From NCBI GenBank assembly GCA_903837305.1, contig CAILUB010000337.1:1-20291 (forward strand): DNA of 20,291 nt. Reading direction: 5' to 3'. Made by a program: the position numbers and the translations under genes. The notes below the pieces were generated by a model. It was given only the letters and a program-made list of their open reading frames with translations, was not told the origin of the DNA and searched no databases. The stretch is from an uncultured Cytophagaceae bacterium (GTDB lineage: Bacteria > Bacteroidota > Bacteroidia > Cytophagales > Spirosomataceae). Positions 1-7,743 of this stretch are shown piece by piece; within the stretch, counting starts at the first letter, position 1, and every line of letters begins with the position of its first letter.

Positions 1-975
1 CAAAAATGTGAATTCCAAATAGAATATCCTCAATATGGAATCATTACTCAGACTCAAATAAATTATATAAAAAATTATATCAATAATTGGGAGCAAAAGC
101 TGATGACTGAGGATATGAATGATCCGAAAGCTAGTTTTCGTAATTTCATGGACGTCTCTTCCTTTGTTAATTTCTTTATTTTAAATGAGGTAACTCGCAA
201 TGTGGATGGATATAGGTTAAGTACCTATTTATACAAAGACAAAGAGTCTTTAGGTGGGAAAATAAAGATGGGTCCAGCGTGGGATTTCAATATTGCTTTT
301 GGGAATGCCGATTATTTAAATGGTTGGATGACAAATGGTTTTTTATACAGAGCCATGGAGAATGAAGGTGGAAAGAATGATTATTGGCAAGTTCCTTTTT
401 GGTGGAATAAATTAGTCCAAGATGCCAGTTTTCGAAAGGCTGTTGCGACTCGATGGAAGGCTGTTAGGTCGACCTTTTTAACTACGAAATCTATTTATGC
501 TACGATTGATTCAGCACAAGTCGCTCTGAAAGATCCACTTACGAGAAATTTTCAAAAATTCCCTTTAATGGGTAAGAAAATATGGCCTAATTATTATGTA
601 GGTTCAACCTTGAGCGATGAAGTCAACTGGTTAAAAAATTGGATTCAGGGACGTCTAGCCTGGTTAGATACCCAAATGGTTATCTTTGATAGTCCAATAT
701 TGGCCGTTCGCGAAGAAAATGCGTCCGCTATACTGTTTCCTAATCCGTCTTCATCCGGATTTTTTCAATGGAAATTTAGTCTAGACAAACCTTCCCTTGT
801 GACCTATTTTATTTCTGATGTAATGGGACGTATGATTATGTCCCCTAAAAGCGCTAATTTTGGTATTGGTGATCAAATTCAATCGTTGGATTTGTCCTCT
901 TATCCAGCCGGCACTTACTTATTTTCCTGGAAAACGGATGAAGGTGCAGTGCAGCAAATCAAAATTTTACGTTAA
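1..975 (+). CDS. CotH kinase family protein with T9SS sorting domain (3' part)
   Basis: The frame is open from base 1 to a TAA at 973-975, so the gene begins before the window; about 324 residues are visible. The stretch around FFILNEVTRNVDGYRLSTY, followed by GPAWDFNIAFGNADY, is the C-terminal half of the CotH fold, an atypical protein kinase-like family first described for spore coat proteins and common in secreted Bacteroidota proteins. The last 80 or so residues (from AILFPNPSSSGFF to the closing QIKILR) form a type A C-terminal sorting domain, which sends cargo through the type IX secretion system to the cell surface or medium. The usual T9SS features are visible: a PNP motif, a central GRM turn and a YPAGTYLF strand. 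The substrate is unknown. The stop overlaps the proA start by one base (TAATG), so the two are probably translated from one message. Confidence 0.9.
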   Translation, partial: QKCEFQIEYPQYGIITQTQINYIKNYINNWEQKLMTEDMNDPKASFRNFMDVSSFVNFFILNEVTRNVDGYRLSTYLYKDKESLGGKIKMGPAWDFNIAFGNADYLNGWMTNGFLYRAMENEGGKNDYWQVPFWWNKLVQDASFRKAVATRWKAVRSTFLTTKSIYATIDSAQVALKDPLTRNFQKFPLMGKKIWPNYYVGSTLSDEVNWLKNWIQGRLAWLDTQMVIFDSPILAVREENASAILFPNPSSSGFFQWKFSLDKPSLVTYFISDVMGRMIMSPKSANFGIGDQIQSLDLSSYPAGTYLFSWKTDEGAVQQIKILR

Positions 976-2222
976 TGTCATCCATTCTAGTTCAATTTCA
1001 ACGTACTCGTTTTGCCGCTTCTTCTCTTGCGAATTCAAGTGGAGATTTGCGTAACAAGGTGTTAGCTAGTTTAGCTCAGTTGATTCGAGAGAATACCACT
1101 GAAATTTTGAGAGAAAATCAACAGGATGTTGACCAAATGGCAAGCGATCATCCGATGCGAGATCGCCTTGTTTTGACACATGAACGATTAGTTGCTTTAG
1201 CTGATAGTGTACTTTCTGTGATGCAATTGCCAGATCCATCGGGTCAGGTATTATCCGAGAAAACGCTTCCGAATGGTTTAGAATTGTCTAAAATTACCGT
1301 ACCTCTCGGAGTGGTAGGAGTGATCTTCGAGTCTCGTCCTAATGTAACCATTGATGTAGCAGCGCTTTGTATTCGTTCCGGAAATGCTGTTGTTTTGCGT
1401 GGCGGTTCGGATGCCTTTCACACGAATACGATTTTAGTTAAATTGATTCACCTCGCGCTAGAAAAACATGGTTTTTCGACAGATTTGGTCTATTTGATGC
1501 CCACGGATCGTGCGCATGTGACGACACTTTTGACCGCGGTCAAGTATATTGATGTGATTATTCCCCGTGGATCGGAGGCTTTGATTCAGCGGGTGCGCAA
1601 GGAATCCATAGTACCTACGATAGAAACCGGAGCAGGCGTTTGCCATACCTATGTAGGAGCATCGGCAGATCTTGCGATGGCAGTAGCTATTGTGGTGAAT
1701 GCCAAAGTCTCTCGCCCATCTGTCTGCAATTCATTAGATACCGTCGTTTTGCATCAATCGATAGCGGCGGAATTTCTCAGGTTACTTGCTTCACCTTTAC
1801 AAAAATACTCTGTAACGATCTACGCCGACATTTTGGCTTACAATACCCTTATGGAAGTGGGATATCCTTTCTTAGAAAAAGCAACTGAATCTGATTTCGG
1901 GCGTGAATTTTTGGATTTTGCCTGTTCGATTAAAGTAGTTGAAGATTTGCCTGAAGCTATTCATCATATTTCAACCTATTCGTCTCGCCATTCGGAAGCG
2001 ATTGTTTCAAGTGATGAAACAGAAGCGAAGTTTTTCCTATCTACAGTGGATGCAGCGGCGGTGTATTGGAATGCCTCAACACGCTTTACGGATGGAGGAG
2101 AATTTGGCTTAGGTGCCGAAATAGGCATATCTACTCAAAAATTGCACGCAAGGGGTCCTTTTGCTTTGGAAAAATTAGTAACAGAAAAATGGATTGGAAT
2201 TGGTCAAGGCCAAATCCGCTAA
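975..2222 (+). CDS. proA: Glutamate-5-semialdehyde dehydrogenase (gamma-glutamyl phosphate reductase)
   Basis: This is the second enzyme of proline synthesis from glutamate: it reduces gamma-glutamyl phosphate with NADPH to glutamate 5-semialdehyde in the cytoplasm. The 415 aa match the family length (about 415-420). Visible signatures are FESRPNVT (118-125), GNAVVLRGGSDA (136-147), PRGSEALI (197-204), ETGAGVCHTYV (217-227), RPSVCNSLDT with the probable catalytic Cys251, and the C-terminal GGEFGLGAEIGISTQKLHARGP region (374-395). The ATG overlaps the TAA of the upstream CotH gene, which fixes the start and suggests translational coupling. The usual partner proB (glutamate 5-kinase) is not next to it here. 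The 3' end overlaps the convergent dnaX by four bases. Confidence 0.96.
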   Translation: MSSILVQFQRTRFAASSLANSSGDLRNKVLASLAQLIRENTTEILRENQQDVDQMASDHPMRDRLVLTHERLVALADSVLSVMQLPDPSGQVLSEKTLPNGLELSKITVPLGVVGVIFESRPNVTIDVAALCIRSGNAVVLRGGSDAFHTNTILVKLIHLALEKHGFSTDLVYLMPTDRAHVTTLLTAVKYIDVIIPRGSEALIQRVRKESIVPTIETGAGVCHTYVGASADLAMAVAIVVNAKVSRPSVCNSLDTVVLHQSIAAEFLRLLASPLQKYSVTIYADILAYNTLMEVGYPFLEKATESDFGREFLDFACSIKVVEDLPEAIHHISTYSSRHSEAIVSSDETEAKFFLSTVDAAAVYWNASTRFTDGGEFGLGAEIGISTQKLHARGPFALEKLVTEKWIGIGQGQIR

Positions 2223-3988
2223 AATTCGTGATCTAATCCCATCCTTTGTTTCATTTCGATTAAAATAGGATGTTTTTGCGATAAGAAGTCGTATTTATCC
2301 GACTGAGTATAAATCAATTTTTTGTCTGAAATATCTCCTTCAATTAGATCTAAAGCTATATCTATCGAATCATTTTTCAATTTTGTTCGTAGTTGAGTAA
2401 CTAATTCAAGTTTCAAAGACTCATTAAATTGTTGCACTTGGACTTCACTTTCCACCTTCAAATGTATGACGGAATCTATGAGACTAATTTCTCGATTCAT
2501 CATCACAAATTTGTTGATGAAATTGCCTGTTTTGAAACCTTGAGCAATTTGAGTCCAGACAAAATTTAACTCTTCGAAGGTAAACGGCTCCTGCTGAACT
2601 TTATCCGCCATGCCTGCTTCTGCTTCATTTTCGAGTTGATTTGCGCTGACCACTTTCTTTGCACTACGTAATCCATGACTAGTAGGTCGGTTAGCTTGCG
2701 GTACTATTACTGGCTCAGATGAGGGTGCAGGAGTCGCTGTTGTATCTAATGTACTTGTCTCCACAGCAGAATCAGGTACCATTTTAACGGCTGGCTCTGG
2801 CTCCGAAACCGAAGCCTTAGCTATCGGTTTACTCTCAGACTTTTTTCCGGCGCCACCCTCCACCGCAGGTTGAGATGCGGTAGGTTGGTAAACCGACGGC
2901 AAGTAATTGATTTTTAAAAGAGTCAATTCGACGTGTAAACGCGCGTTCTTCGCTGCTTTATAATGAATCTCGCACTGAGAGCAGAGGTTCATAGCAGATA
3001 ATAGGAAGGAGGCAGACGTTTTCGCAGACTGTGCTTGAAATTTATTCCGATTCTCTTCGCTTAATTCCATCAAGGCAAGTGTCTTCGGATCTTTAGCAAA
3101 TAACAAATTGCGGAAATGCTCAGATAGGCCAGCAATAAACTGTTGACCATCGAAACCCTTGCGCATAATCTCGTCTAATAAAACGAGTGTTTCTGTGTGG
3201 TTTTGATTCACAAAGAAATCTGTTAATTGGAAGTAATAATCGCTATCTAGTATGTGCAAGTTCTCCAACACATCCGCGTGTCTCAGCGAATTGTCTGTGG
3301 AGAAGGTCACATTTAAGTCAAACATCGATAAAGCGTCGCGAAGACCTCCGTCGGCTTTAATGGAAATCAATTCTAATGCCGCTGGCTCTGCATTTATCCC
3401 TTCTTTTTCTGCAATGGAAGAAAGGTGAGACGCCATATCTTTCCATTGAATTCGGTTGAAGTCAAAGATTTGGCATCGCGATAGAATCGTAGGTAGTATT
3501 TTATGTTTTTCTGTTGTCGCTAAGATGAAAATGGCGTATGATGGCGGCTCTTCTAAGGTCTTTAAAAAGGCATTAAAGGCAGCTGCCGAAAGCATATGCA
3601 CCTCATCGATGATGTAGATTTTGTATTTCCCGTTTTGAGGAGGATAGCGAACTTGATCGATCAGGTTGCGAATATCTTCAACAGAGTTATTCGAAGCTGC
3701 ATCTAATTCGTGGATCGTTAAGGAGGTATTTTCTTGGAAGGAATGGCAGGAAGAACATTTGCCACAGGCTTCTCCATCTGCACCTAAATCTTGGCAATTA
3801 ATTGTCTTCGCTAAAATACGCGCGCATGTCGTTTTTCCAACCCCCCTCGGGCCACAAAAAAGAAATGCTTGAGCCAAGTGATTTGACTTAATTGCATTTT
3901 TTAGCGTGGTGGTAATGTGACTTTGGCCTACTACTGAATCGAATAGGGTAGGGCGGTATTTACGTGCTGAAACAATAAAATTTTCCAT
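2219..3988 (-). CDS. dnaX: DNA polymerase III subunit gamma/tau
   Basis: This is the clamp-loader ATPase that loads the sliding clamp and, through its tau tail, organises the replisome. From the ATG at 3988 it is 589 aa. The N-terminus MENFIVSARKYRP is the standard family start. Walker A GPRGVGKT lies at 46-53, a zinc module with Cys at 65, 75, 78 and 81, Walker B IIDEVHML at 126-133, and the SRC sensor motif at 170-172. A low-complexity Pro/Ala/Ser/Glu linker (about 375-480) precedes a C-terminal tau-like domain. An in-frame TTG two codons upstream (3994) is less likely: it adds only two non-conserved residues and lies inside the -7 box. It is convergent with proA (four-base overlap) and starts 39 bases after the coaE-phosphatase stop, with its own promoter. 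Confidence 0.95.
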   Translation of the reverse strand: MENFIVSARKYRPTLFDSVVGQSHITTTLKNAIKSNHLAQAFLFCGPRGVGKTTCARILAKTINCQDLGADGEACGKCSSCHSFQENTSLTIHELDAASNNSVEDIRNLIDQVRYPPQNGKYKIYIIDEVHMLSAAAFNAFLKTLEEPPSYAIFILATTEKHKILPTILSRCQIFDFNRIQWKDMASHLSSIAEKEGINAEPAALELISIKADGGLRDALSMFDLNVTFSTDNSLRHADVLENLHILDSDYYFQLTDFFVNQNHTETLVLLDEIMRKGFDGQQFIAGLSEHFRNLLFAKDPKTLALMELSEENRNKFQAQSAKTSASFLLSAMNLCSQCEIHYKAAKNARLHVELTLLKINYLPSVYQPTASQPAVEGGAGKKSESKPIAKASVSEPEPAVKMVPDSAVETSTLDTTATPAPSSEPVIVPQANRPTSHGLRSAKKVVSANQLENEAEAGMADKVQQEPFTFEELNFVWTQIAQGFKTGNFINKFVMMNREISLIDSVIHLKVESEVQVQQFNESLKLELVTQLRTKLKNDSIDIALDLIEGDISDKKLIYTQSDKYDFLSQKHPILIEMKQRMGLDHEF

Positions 3989-3991
3989 AAT

Positions 3992-4023
3992 CAAATTTAC
4001 CTTTTTAAGGGATAATTCCCAAA
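3992..4023 (-). promoter_or_regulatory. Promoter of dnaX (Bacteroidota -33/-7 type)
   Basis: Read on the minus strand, TTTG (4023-4020) is followed after 20 bases by TAAATTTG (3999-3992), an exact fit to the phylum consensus TTTG-N19/20-TAnnTTTG. Only three bases separate the -7 box from the dnaX ATG at 3988, so the expected transcription start falls on or next to the start codon. A short dyad (GGGA-N4-TCCC, 4009-4020) lies in the spacer. The promoter nearly fills the 39-base gap between the two genes. Confidence 0.72.
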
Positions 4024-4027
4024 TGCA

Positions 4028-4873
4028 TTAGGGGATTCTAATGACAGCACTCACAGGAAAATGATCCGTTGGATATTTGTTTTCCCAGGTCTCACTATGA
4101 GTGGTGTGCTGCACTACTGAGGGGCCATTTTTGACAAAAATGTAGTCGATATGCCGGCCTTCTTGTTCTTTAGTAAAGCCATTAAAGGAGCTGTATGGGC
4201 CGTAGTGTCCATTTTTGCTGATCTTCTCCGCATCGGTAACATGCGCTGGATTTTTTGTATCCACTAGAATTTGAATAGGTTCGTCATCAGGGGTGGCATT
4301 AAAATCGCCCGTCAATATCACCGGTGATTTACCTGCGATTTCAGCGATTTTACGTAAAACAAGCTTCGCACTTTCTCTACGTGCCACCTTGCCTAAATGA
4401 TCGAAGTGGGTGTTGAAAACATAAAATTTCTTTCCTGTTTTGATCTCTTGGAATTGCCCCCAGGTAACCACGCGGCGGCAGGCAGCATCCCAGCCAAAAC
4501 CCACTTTGTCACACGAATCAGACAACCAAAATGTATTTTCTTTTAGGAGTTTGAATTTTGATTTACGGTACATCAATGCAGAGAATTCTCCCTCTGCTTT
4601 TCCATCATCCCGTCCTTTGCCAAACCAGCCATACCCAGGCAATTCCTTTTCTAAATCTGTAATTTGATGTAGGAAAGCCTCTTGTAATCCAATAATATCG
4701 GCATCATGGTAGCGAATTAATTCCCCGCAATGCTTCGCGCGGTATTTCCATTGATTTACGCCATCAGATTCGGTATCCATACGAACATTGAATGTCATGG
4801 CCTTTAATTGTGCTAATGCGGATTGTCCGGCTAGTAAAAGCACAAAACAGGTAAAGGCTTTTAAGATATTCAT
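4028..4873 (-). CDS. Possible separate secreted endonuclease/exonuclease/phosphatase from internal start
   Basis: Met191 of the coaE frame (ATG at 4873-4871) begins a perfect-looking Sec signal peptide (basic-light n-region, VLLLAG core, ALA|Q cleavage site), so a 281-aa exported enzyme could be made from this internal start. EEP family metal and catalytic motifs are all present: TFNVR, IIGLQE (Glu), FNTHFDH (His), LTGDFN (Asp/Asn), HIDYIF and the final TDHFPV (Asp/His). This family cleaves phosphodiester or phosphomonoester bonds (DNA, RNA, inositol or lipid phosphates); the substrate cannot be told. No strong Shine-Dalgarno precedes the ATG. In the +1 frame a TGA overlaps this ATG (ATGA), the usual layout of two coupled genes, which hints that coaE may once have ended there. 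Confidence 0.55.
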   Translation of the reverse strand: MNILKAFTCFVLLLAGQSALAQLKAMTFNVRMDTESDGVNQWKYRAKHCGELIRYHDADIIGLQEAFLHQITDLEKELPGYGWFGKGRDDGKAEGEFSALMYRKSKFKLLKENTFWLSDSCDKVGFGWDAACRRVVTWGQFQEIKTGKKFYVFNTHFDHLGKVARRESAKLVLRKIAEIAGKSPVILTGDFNATPDDEPIQILVDTKNPAHVTDAEKISKNGHYGPYSSFNGFTKEQEGRHIDYIFVKNGPSVVQHTTHSETWENKYPTDHFPVSAVIRIP

Positions 4874-5443
4874 AACCTGAGGAAATACACGGTCGTTCTT
4901 CCCGTTTTGAATGATGAAATCAGCTCCCCAAAGGTAGTTTTTGGGTTGTGGTTGCAAATCAATTATTTGCATCGTTTCCATATAACTCATATGACTTCTT
5001 TTTTGGACGTTTTGAATGCGTTCAGGTAAGGGACAATCCACCGTGATCATCTGTGAGATATGCTCTGGTTTTGTTCGTGGTGTAATGAGGGCAGACTCGT
5101 ATAAACAAAAAGGTGCTTCAGGGGTATTTAAAATCCATTCTGCAGCTTTAGATCTAACTACGGGATGAATAATCGCATTGAGATGAGCGACATCACCTGG
5201 GTATTTTTGTAACAAGCCTTTAATCCAAGTGCGATTATAGGTACCATCTGGAAGGTAAGCTTTAGGGCCAAATTCCGCAAGGATGGCTTCTTTCACCGAA
5301 GCATCCTTATCGCAAATTTCACGCGCTATTTTATCTGCTTCGAATACTGGTATTCCTAGACATGAAAAAATCCGACAAATGGTCGATTTGCCGGATCCTA
5401 TTCCGCCTGTAATTCCGATGAAAGGCTTCAGGCTAGTTTGCAT
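4028..5443 (-). CDS. coaE: Dephospho-CoA kinase fused in frame to secreted EEP-family phosphatase/nuclease
   Basis: One uninterrupted 471-aa frame holds two genes' worth of protein. Residues 1 to about 197 are dephospho-CoA kinase, the last step of CoA synthesis: Walker A GGIGSGKST (13-21), EADKIARE (35-42), IIHPVVR (91-97), the lid region with ERIQNVQKRS (141-150), and the usual ADFIIQN tail (174-180). Normal CoaE ends near here (about 190-200 aa). The frame then runs, without a stop, through a signal-peptide-like segment (191-212, MNILKAF then FVLLLAG then SALAQ) into an endonuclease/exonuclease/phosphatase domain (about 213-471). It starts four bases after the yajC stop (5448-5450). Either it is a true two-domain membrane-tethered protein, or the EEP part is translated separately from Met191, or a coaE stop was lost by mutation or sequencing error. 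Confidence 0.85.
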   Translation of the reverse strand: MQTSLKPFIGITGGIGSGKSTICRIFSCLGIPVFEADKIAREICDKDASVKEAILAEFGPKAYLPDGTYNRTWIKGLLQKYPGDVAHLNAIIHPVVRSKAAEWILNTPEAPFCLYESALITPRTKPEHISQMITVDCPLPERIQNVQKRSHMSYMETMQIIDLQPQPKNYLWGADFIIQNGKNDRVFPQVMNILKAFTCFVLLLAGQSALAQLKAMTFNVRMDTESDGVNQWKYRAKHCGELIRYHDADIIGLQEAFLHQITDLEKELPGYGWFGKGRDDGKAEGEFSALMYRKSKFKLLKENTFWLSDSCDKVGFGWDAACRRVVTWGQFQEIKTGKKFYVFNTHFDHLGKVARRESAKLVLRKIAEIAGKSPVILTGDFNATPDDEPIQILVDTKNPAHVTDAEKISKNGHYGPYSSFNGFTKEQEGRHIDYIFVKNGPSVVQHTTHSETWENKYPTDHFPVSAVIRIP

Positions 5444-5447
5444 TGAA

Positions 5448-5747
5448 TTACTCTTCTAAGCGAGAGGAAGCATCCTTAGAGATTGCTGATTTCTCAAAAA
5501 CCATACGAACCCCTTTGTTTGAATCAACTTCAACTACGATTGTTTTTTCACGGATTGTTACGACAGTACCGTGTGCGCCACCAATGGTCACCACTTTGTC
5601 ACCTGTCTTTAATTCTTCAATGAATTTCTTCGCTTCTTTCGCCTTCTTTTGTTGTGGACGAATCATGAAGAAATAAAATACAACAAAAATACCTCCGAAA
5701 AGGACGATTTGCATGTACGCTGGACTCTGTGCTTGTAATAATAACAT
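5448..5747 (-). CDS. yajC: Preprotein translocase subunit YajC
   Basis: A 99-aa inner membrane accessory subunit of the Sec translocon that works with SecDF. One transmembrane helix (about 14-31) runs into the family hallmark FFMIRPQQKKAKEAKKF, followed by a small beta domain with GDKVVTIGGAHGTV. Length and topology are typical. It sits in a tight minus-strand run: four bases after the DUF1573 stop and four before the coaE ATG. A YbbR-domain gene, which I recall as common between yajC and coaE in this phylum, is absent. Confidence 0.95.
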   Translation of the reverse strand: MLLLQAQSPAYMQIVLFGGIFVVFYFFMIRPQQKKAKEAKKFIEELKTGDKVVTIGGAHGTVVTIREKTIVVEVDSNKGVRMVFEKSAISKDASSRLEE

Positions 5748-5751
5748 TTGT

Positions 5752-6192
5752 TTATTTTTTAGGTACTATTTCTACTTTAAATGCCATTCTGTTCTCCGCT
5801 GGAAGCGTATTACAATAGGCGGTAATGGTTTTTTGCAATTTGCCTTCTTTCCCTTTCGAATCAAACTTCACCCGAATAAATCCTTTTTTTCCAGGTTGAA
5901 TTACATCAGTACTCCATTTAGGTGTCGTGCATCCACAAGAGGCATTCACCGAGATGATTTTCAAAGGTAAATTTCCTGTATTCTTAAAATTGAAGGTGTG
6001 AAAAACACTATCTCCTTCTACAAGTCTTCCCAATGAAACATAGGGCTTATCTACTTTTAAGATGGGTTGCTTTTCGACGCTCGGTTTTAAAGCTGCCGGG
6101 ATGGCATTTTCTGTTGCATTGTTCGCCTCTTTTTGCTGGTTCGTGCAGGATAATATCCCAAGGAAGCAGAATAAAAGGAGAGTGGAACGCAT
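5752..6192 (-). CDS. DUF1573 lipoprotein
   Basis: A 146-aa protein with a lipoprotein signal peptide: hydrophobic LLLFCFLGIL then a lipobox-like ILSC, giving Cys16 as the acylated residue. The region from about 46 on is a DUF1573 immunoglobulin-like beta domain, recognised by FNFKNTGNLPLKIISVNASC and the following GCTTPKW...PGKKGFIRVKFDSKGKEG. The family is abundant in Bacteroidota, where it commonly travels with yajC and nusB; its molecular role is not established. It would be acylated by the Lgt encoded at 17395. One base separates its ATG from the upstream stop, so it is cotranscribed and probably coupled. Confidence 0.9.
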   Translation of the reverse strand: MRSTLLLFCFLGILSCTNQQKEANNATENAIPAALKPSVEKQPILKVDKPYVSLGRLVEGDSVFHTFNFKNTGNLPLKIISVNASCGCTTPKWSTDVIQPGKKGFIRVKFDSKGKEGKLQKTITAYCNTLPAENRMAFKVEIVPKK

Positions 6193-6193
6193 C

Positions 6194-6490
6194 TTATTTG
6201 GCCTTAATCTGAGTCATCATTTTCTCCACATCCTCCAGCAATTTCTCTGCTTTGATTTTTGCATCCTGAACTACTTTTTTGCCTTCTGATTTTGCGGTAG
6301 TTTCGATTACCTCTTTACCATCAACTATATCATTGATTAATTGCTTTAATTGATCACGGTATTTGTTCAATTGAAAATACAATTTACTACGGGTATTTTC
6401 TCCTTTATCGGGAGCGTATAAAATACCGATGACCGCTCCTGCTGCTGCGCCCACAACAAAGGCCCAAAAAGATCTAGATGATTTGCTCAT
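6194..6490 (-). CDS. YtxH domain-containing protein
   Basis: 98 aa. A short glycine/alanine-rich hydrophobic segment (FVVGAAAGAVIGILYAPDKG, about 11-30) is the YtxH signature: a single N-terminal membrane helix followed by APxxG. The remaining 65 residues are charged (K/E rich) and predicted to be helical or coiled-coil (QLNKYRDQLKQLINDIVDG...AKIKAEKLLEDVEKMM). The family is linked to general stress in Bacillus but has no defined biochemical activity. It lies one base after the nusB stop and one base before the DUF1573 start. Confidence 0.85.
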   Translation of the reverse strand: MSKSSRSFWAFVVGAAAGAVIGILYAPDKGENTRSKLYFQLNKYRDQLKQLINDIVDGKEVIETTAKSEGKKVVQDAKIKAEKLLEDVEKMMTQIKAK

Positions 6491-6491
6491 T

Positions 6492-7655
6492 TTATTTGTT
6501 AGCTATGTCGATTAATCCTCGACCTGATTTAGTAATCACTTTTTCGTGAACTAAGCGATTCGAAACTACGTCTAAAATACCGTTAATAAACTGGCCAGAC
6601 TTAGGTGTCGAATAGTTTTTTGCTAGTTCGATGTACTCATTTATACTTACTTTAATTGGAATACTTGAGAATTTCACCATCTCGGCCAAGGCCATTTTCA
6701 GAATGATAAAATCTGCTACCGCTAGGCGATCAGATTCCCAGTTTTTCGTTTGGTCCCCTATCCAAGCACTTAATTGCTTGTCTTCTGAGACACTGTAATC
6801 AAATAATTCTTCAAAGAATAACTTGTCGTCTTCCCATTGGATGGCGAGAGGTTGTAAACTTAGGTCTTCCAAAGCCTCTATCTTGAAGGTCTTGTTCGCC
6901 ATACTCTTTACCACATCCTTATTCAAAGACCAATTTAAATCTTTTTCCTCAAAATATTCTGTCATCGACTCGTGTTTTAAAAGGAAATTTTTCAACACGT
7001 AAACGACGAAAGCTAAATCATCCTCAAACTTCTTGCCCGCTGTAGGAAGGTAAGTTAAGAAGGTTTCATCCGTCAAGATGTTCTCAATAAATAATTTCTT
7101 GATTAAATTTTCATCCTCTTCCGACCAGCCAATGTGGTTTTTGTCGAAGGCGCGTTGCAAATCGCTCCATTTAGACAAAATATATAATACCTTATTTTTA
7201 GCCAGCAAAGAGGTCTTTGTATTGTTTTCTAACAAGCGTCTATTTTCATCCCAAAGTGCAATTAAAGGCAATTGCTGCAAGTAATATAGAATTTTAAGGT
7301 ATTGCTTGTTGATAGCTTCCACCTCTAACACCATATCGTGTTTCAGCTTTTTAGCTATTTGCTTTACGTTTGCTTGGTATTGATGATAGACAGATAGAGC
7401 TGCTTGTTGTGCTTCATCTGGAATTGTTTCTTCTGAAGTTATTTCTTGGAAAAACTCTTTTAATTGAATTTCGGCTAGTTGTCGTAGGCCTTCTAAACGA
7501 GGTGTTTGGTCCTCTTTTGATACCATTAAGGATAAATCAGGCTGAAAAATGGTAAATAAACCATCAAAAGCTAATTGATATTGGGCACGTTCTTGTGTAT
7601 AGAAAGCATACAATTGCTGAAATGCTTTGACACGTAGTAATCTCCTGTTAACCAT
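6492..7655 (-). CDS. nusB: Transcription antitermination factor NusB (long Bacteroidota form)
   Basis: NusB binds boxA RNA with S10 (NusE) and promotes antitermination on rRNA operons. At 387 aa it is far longer than the 139-aa E. coli protein, which is normal in Bacteroidota: the start MVNRRLLRVKAFQQLYAF aligns with the family N-terminus, a long charged helical insertion follows, and the NusB core is at the C-terminal end (WESDRLAVADFIILKMALAEM, then PIKVSINEYIELAKNYSTPKSGQFINGILD, about 308-371). It heads the run nusB-ytxH-DUF1573-yajC-coaE. Its promoter region is shared with the divergent ABC transporter. Confidence 0.93.
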   Translation of the reverse strand: MVNRRLLRVKAFQQLYAFYTQERAQYQLAFDGLFTIFQPDLSLMVSKEDQTPRLEGLRQLAEIQLKEFFQEITSEETIPDEAQQAALSVYHQYQANVKQIAKKLKHDMVLEVEAINKQYLKILYYLQQLPLIALWDENRRLLENNTKTSLLAKNKVLYILSKWSDLQRAFDKNHIGWSEEDENLIKKLFIENILTDETFLTYLPTAGKKFEDDLAFVVYVLKNFLLKHESMTEYFEEKDLNWSLNKDVVKSMANKTFKIEALEDLSLQPLAIQWEDDKLFFEELFDYSVSEDKQLSAWIGDQTKNWESDRLAVADFIILKMALAEMVKFSSIPIKVSINEYIELAKNYSTPKSGQFINGILDVVSNRLVHEKVITKSGRGLIDIANK

Positions 7656-7686
7656 CCGAAATAAAAGAGCGTCTTGTTTTGAATCC

Positions 7687-7694
7687 CAAAATTA
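7687..7694 (-). promoter_or_regulatory. Putative -7 box for nusB operon
   Basis: On the minus strand this reads TAATTTTG, an exact TAnnTTTG match, 31 bases before the nusB ATG. I find no clear TTTG at the expected -33 distance, so the assignment rests on the -7 box and its position in the 88-base divergent gap. Confidence 0.4.
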
Positions 7695-7717
7695 AGAATT
7701 TTAATTGATAAAGGTCC

Positions 7718-7725
7718 TATCTTTG
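7718..7725 (+). promoter_or_regulatory. Putative -7 box for ABC transporter gene
   Basis: TATCTTTG matches TAnnTTTG exactly and lies 18 bases before the ATG at 7744, giving a leader of roughly 13-15 bases. No good TTTG is seen at -33. If correct, an in-frame TTG at 7705 lies upstream of the transcript and cannot be the start. Confidence 0.45.
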
Positions 7726-7743
7726 TGGGCAATTAATCTACAC

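Noticed and set aside
3989..3994. TTG start for dnaX two codons before the ATG
   Set aside because: It adds only two non-conserved residues and lies within the -7 promoter box; MENFIVSARKYRP is the family start.
5713..5970. Plus-strand open frames opposite yajC and DUF1573
   Set aside because: They are antisense shadows; Phe/Lys-rich translations lack domain features and the minus-strand genes are certain.
7705..7743. TTG start adding 13 residues to the ABC exporter
   Set aside because: A TAnnTTTG box at 7718-7725 lies between this TTG and the ATG at 7744, and the extra residues are not part of the family N-terminus.
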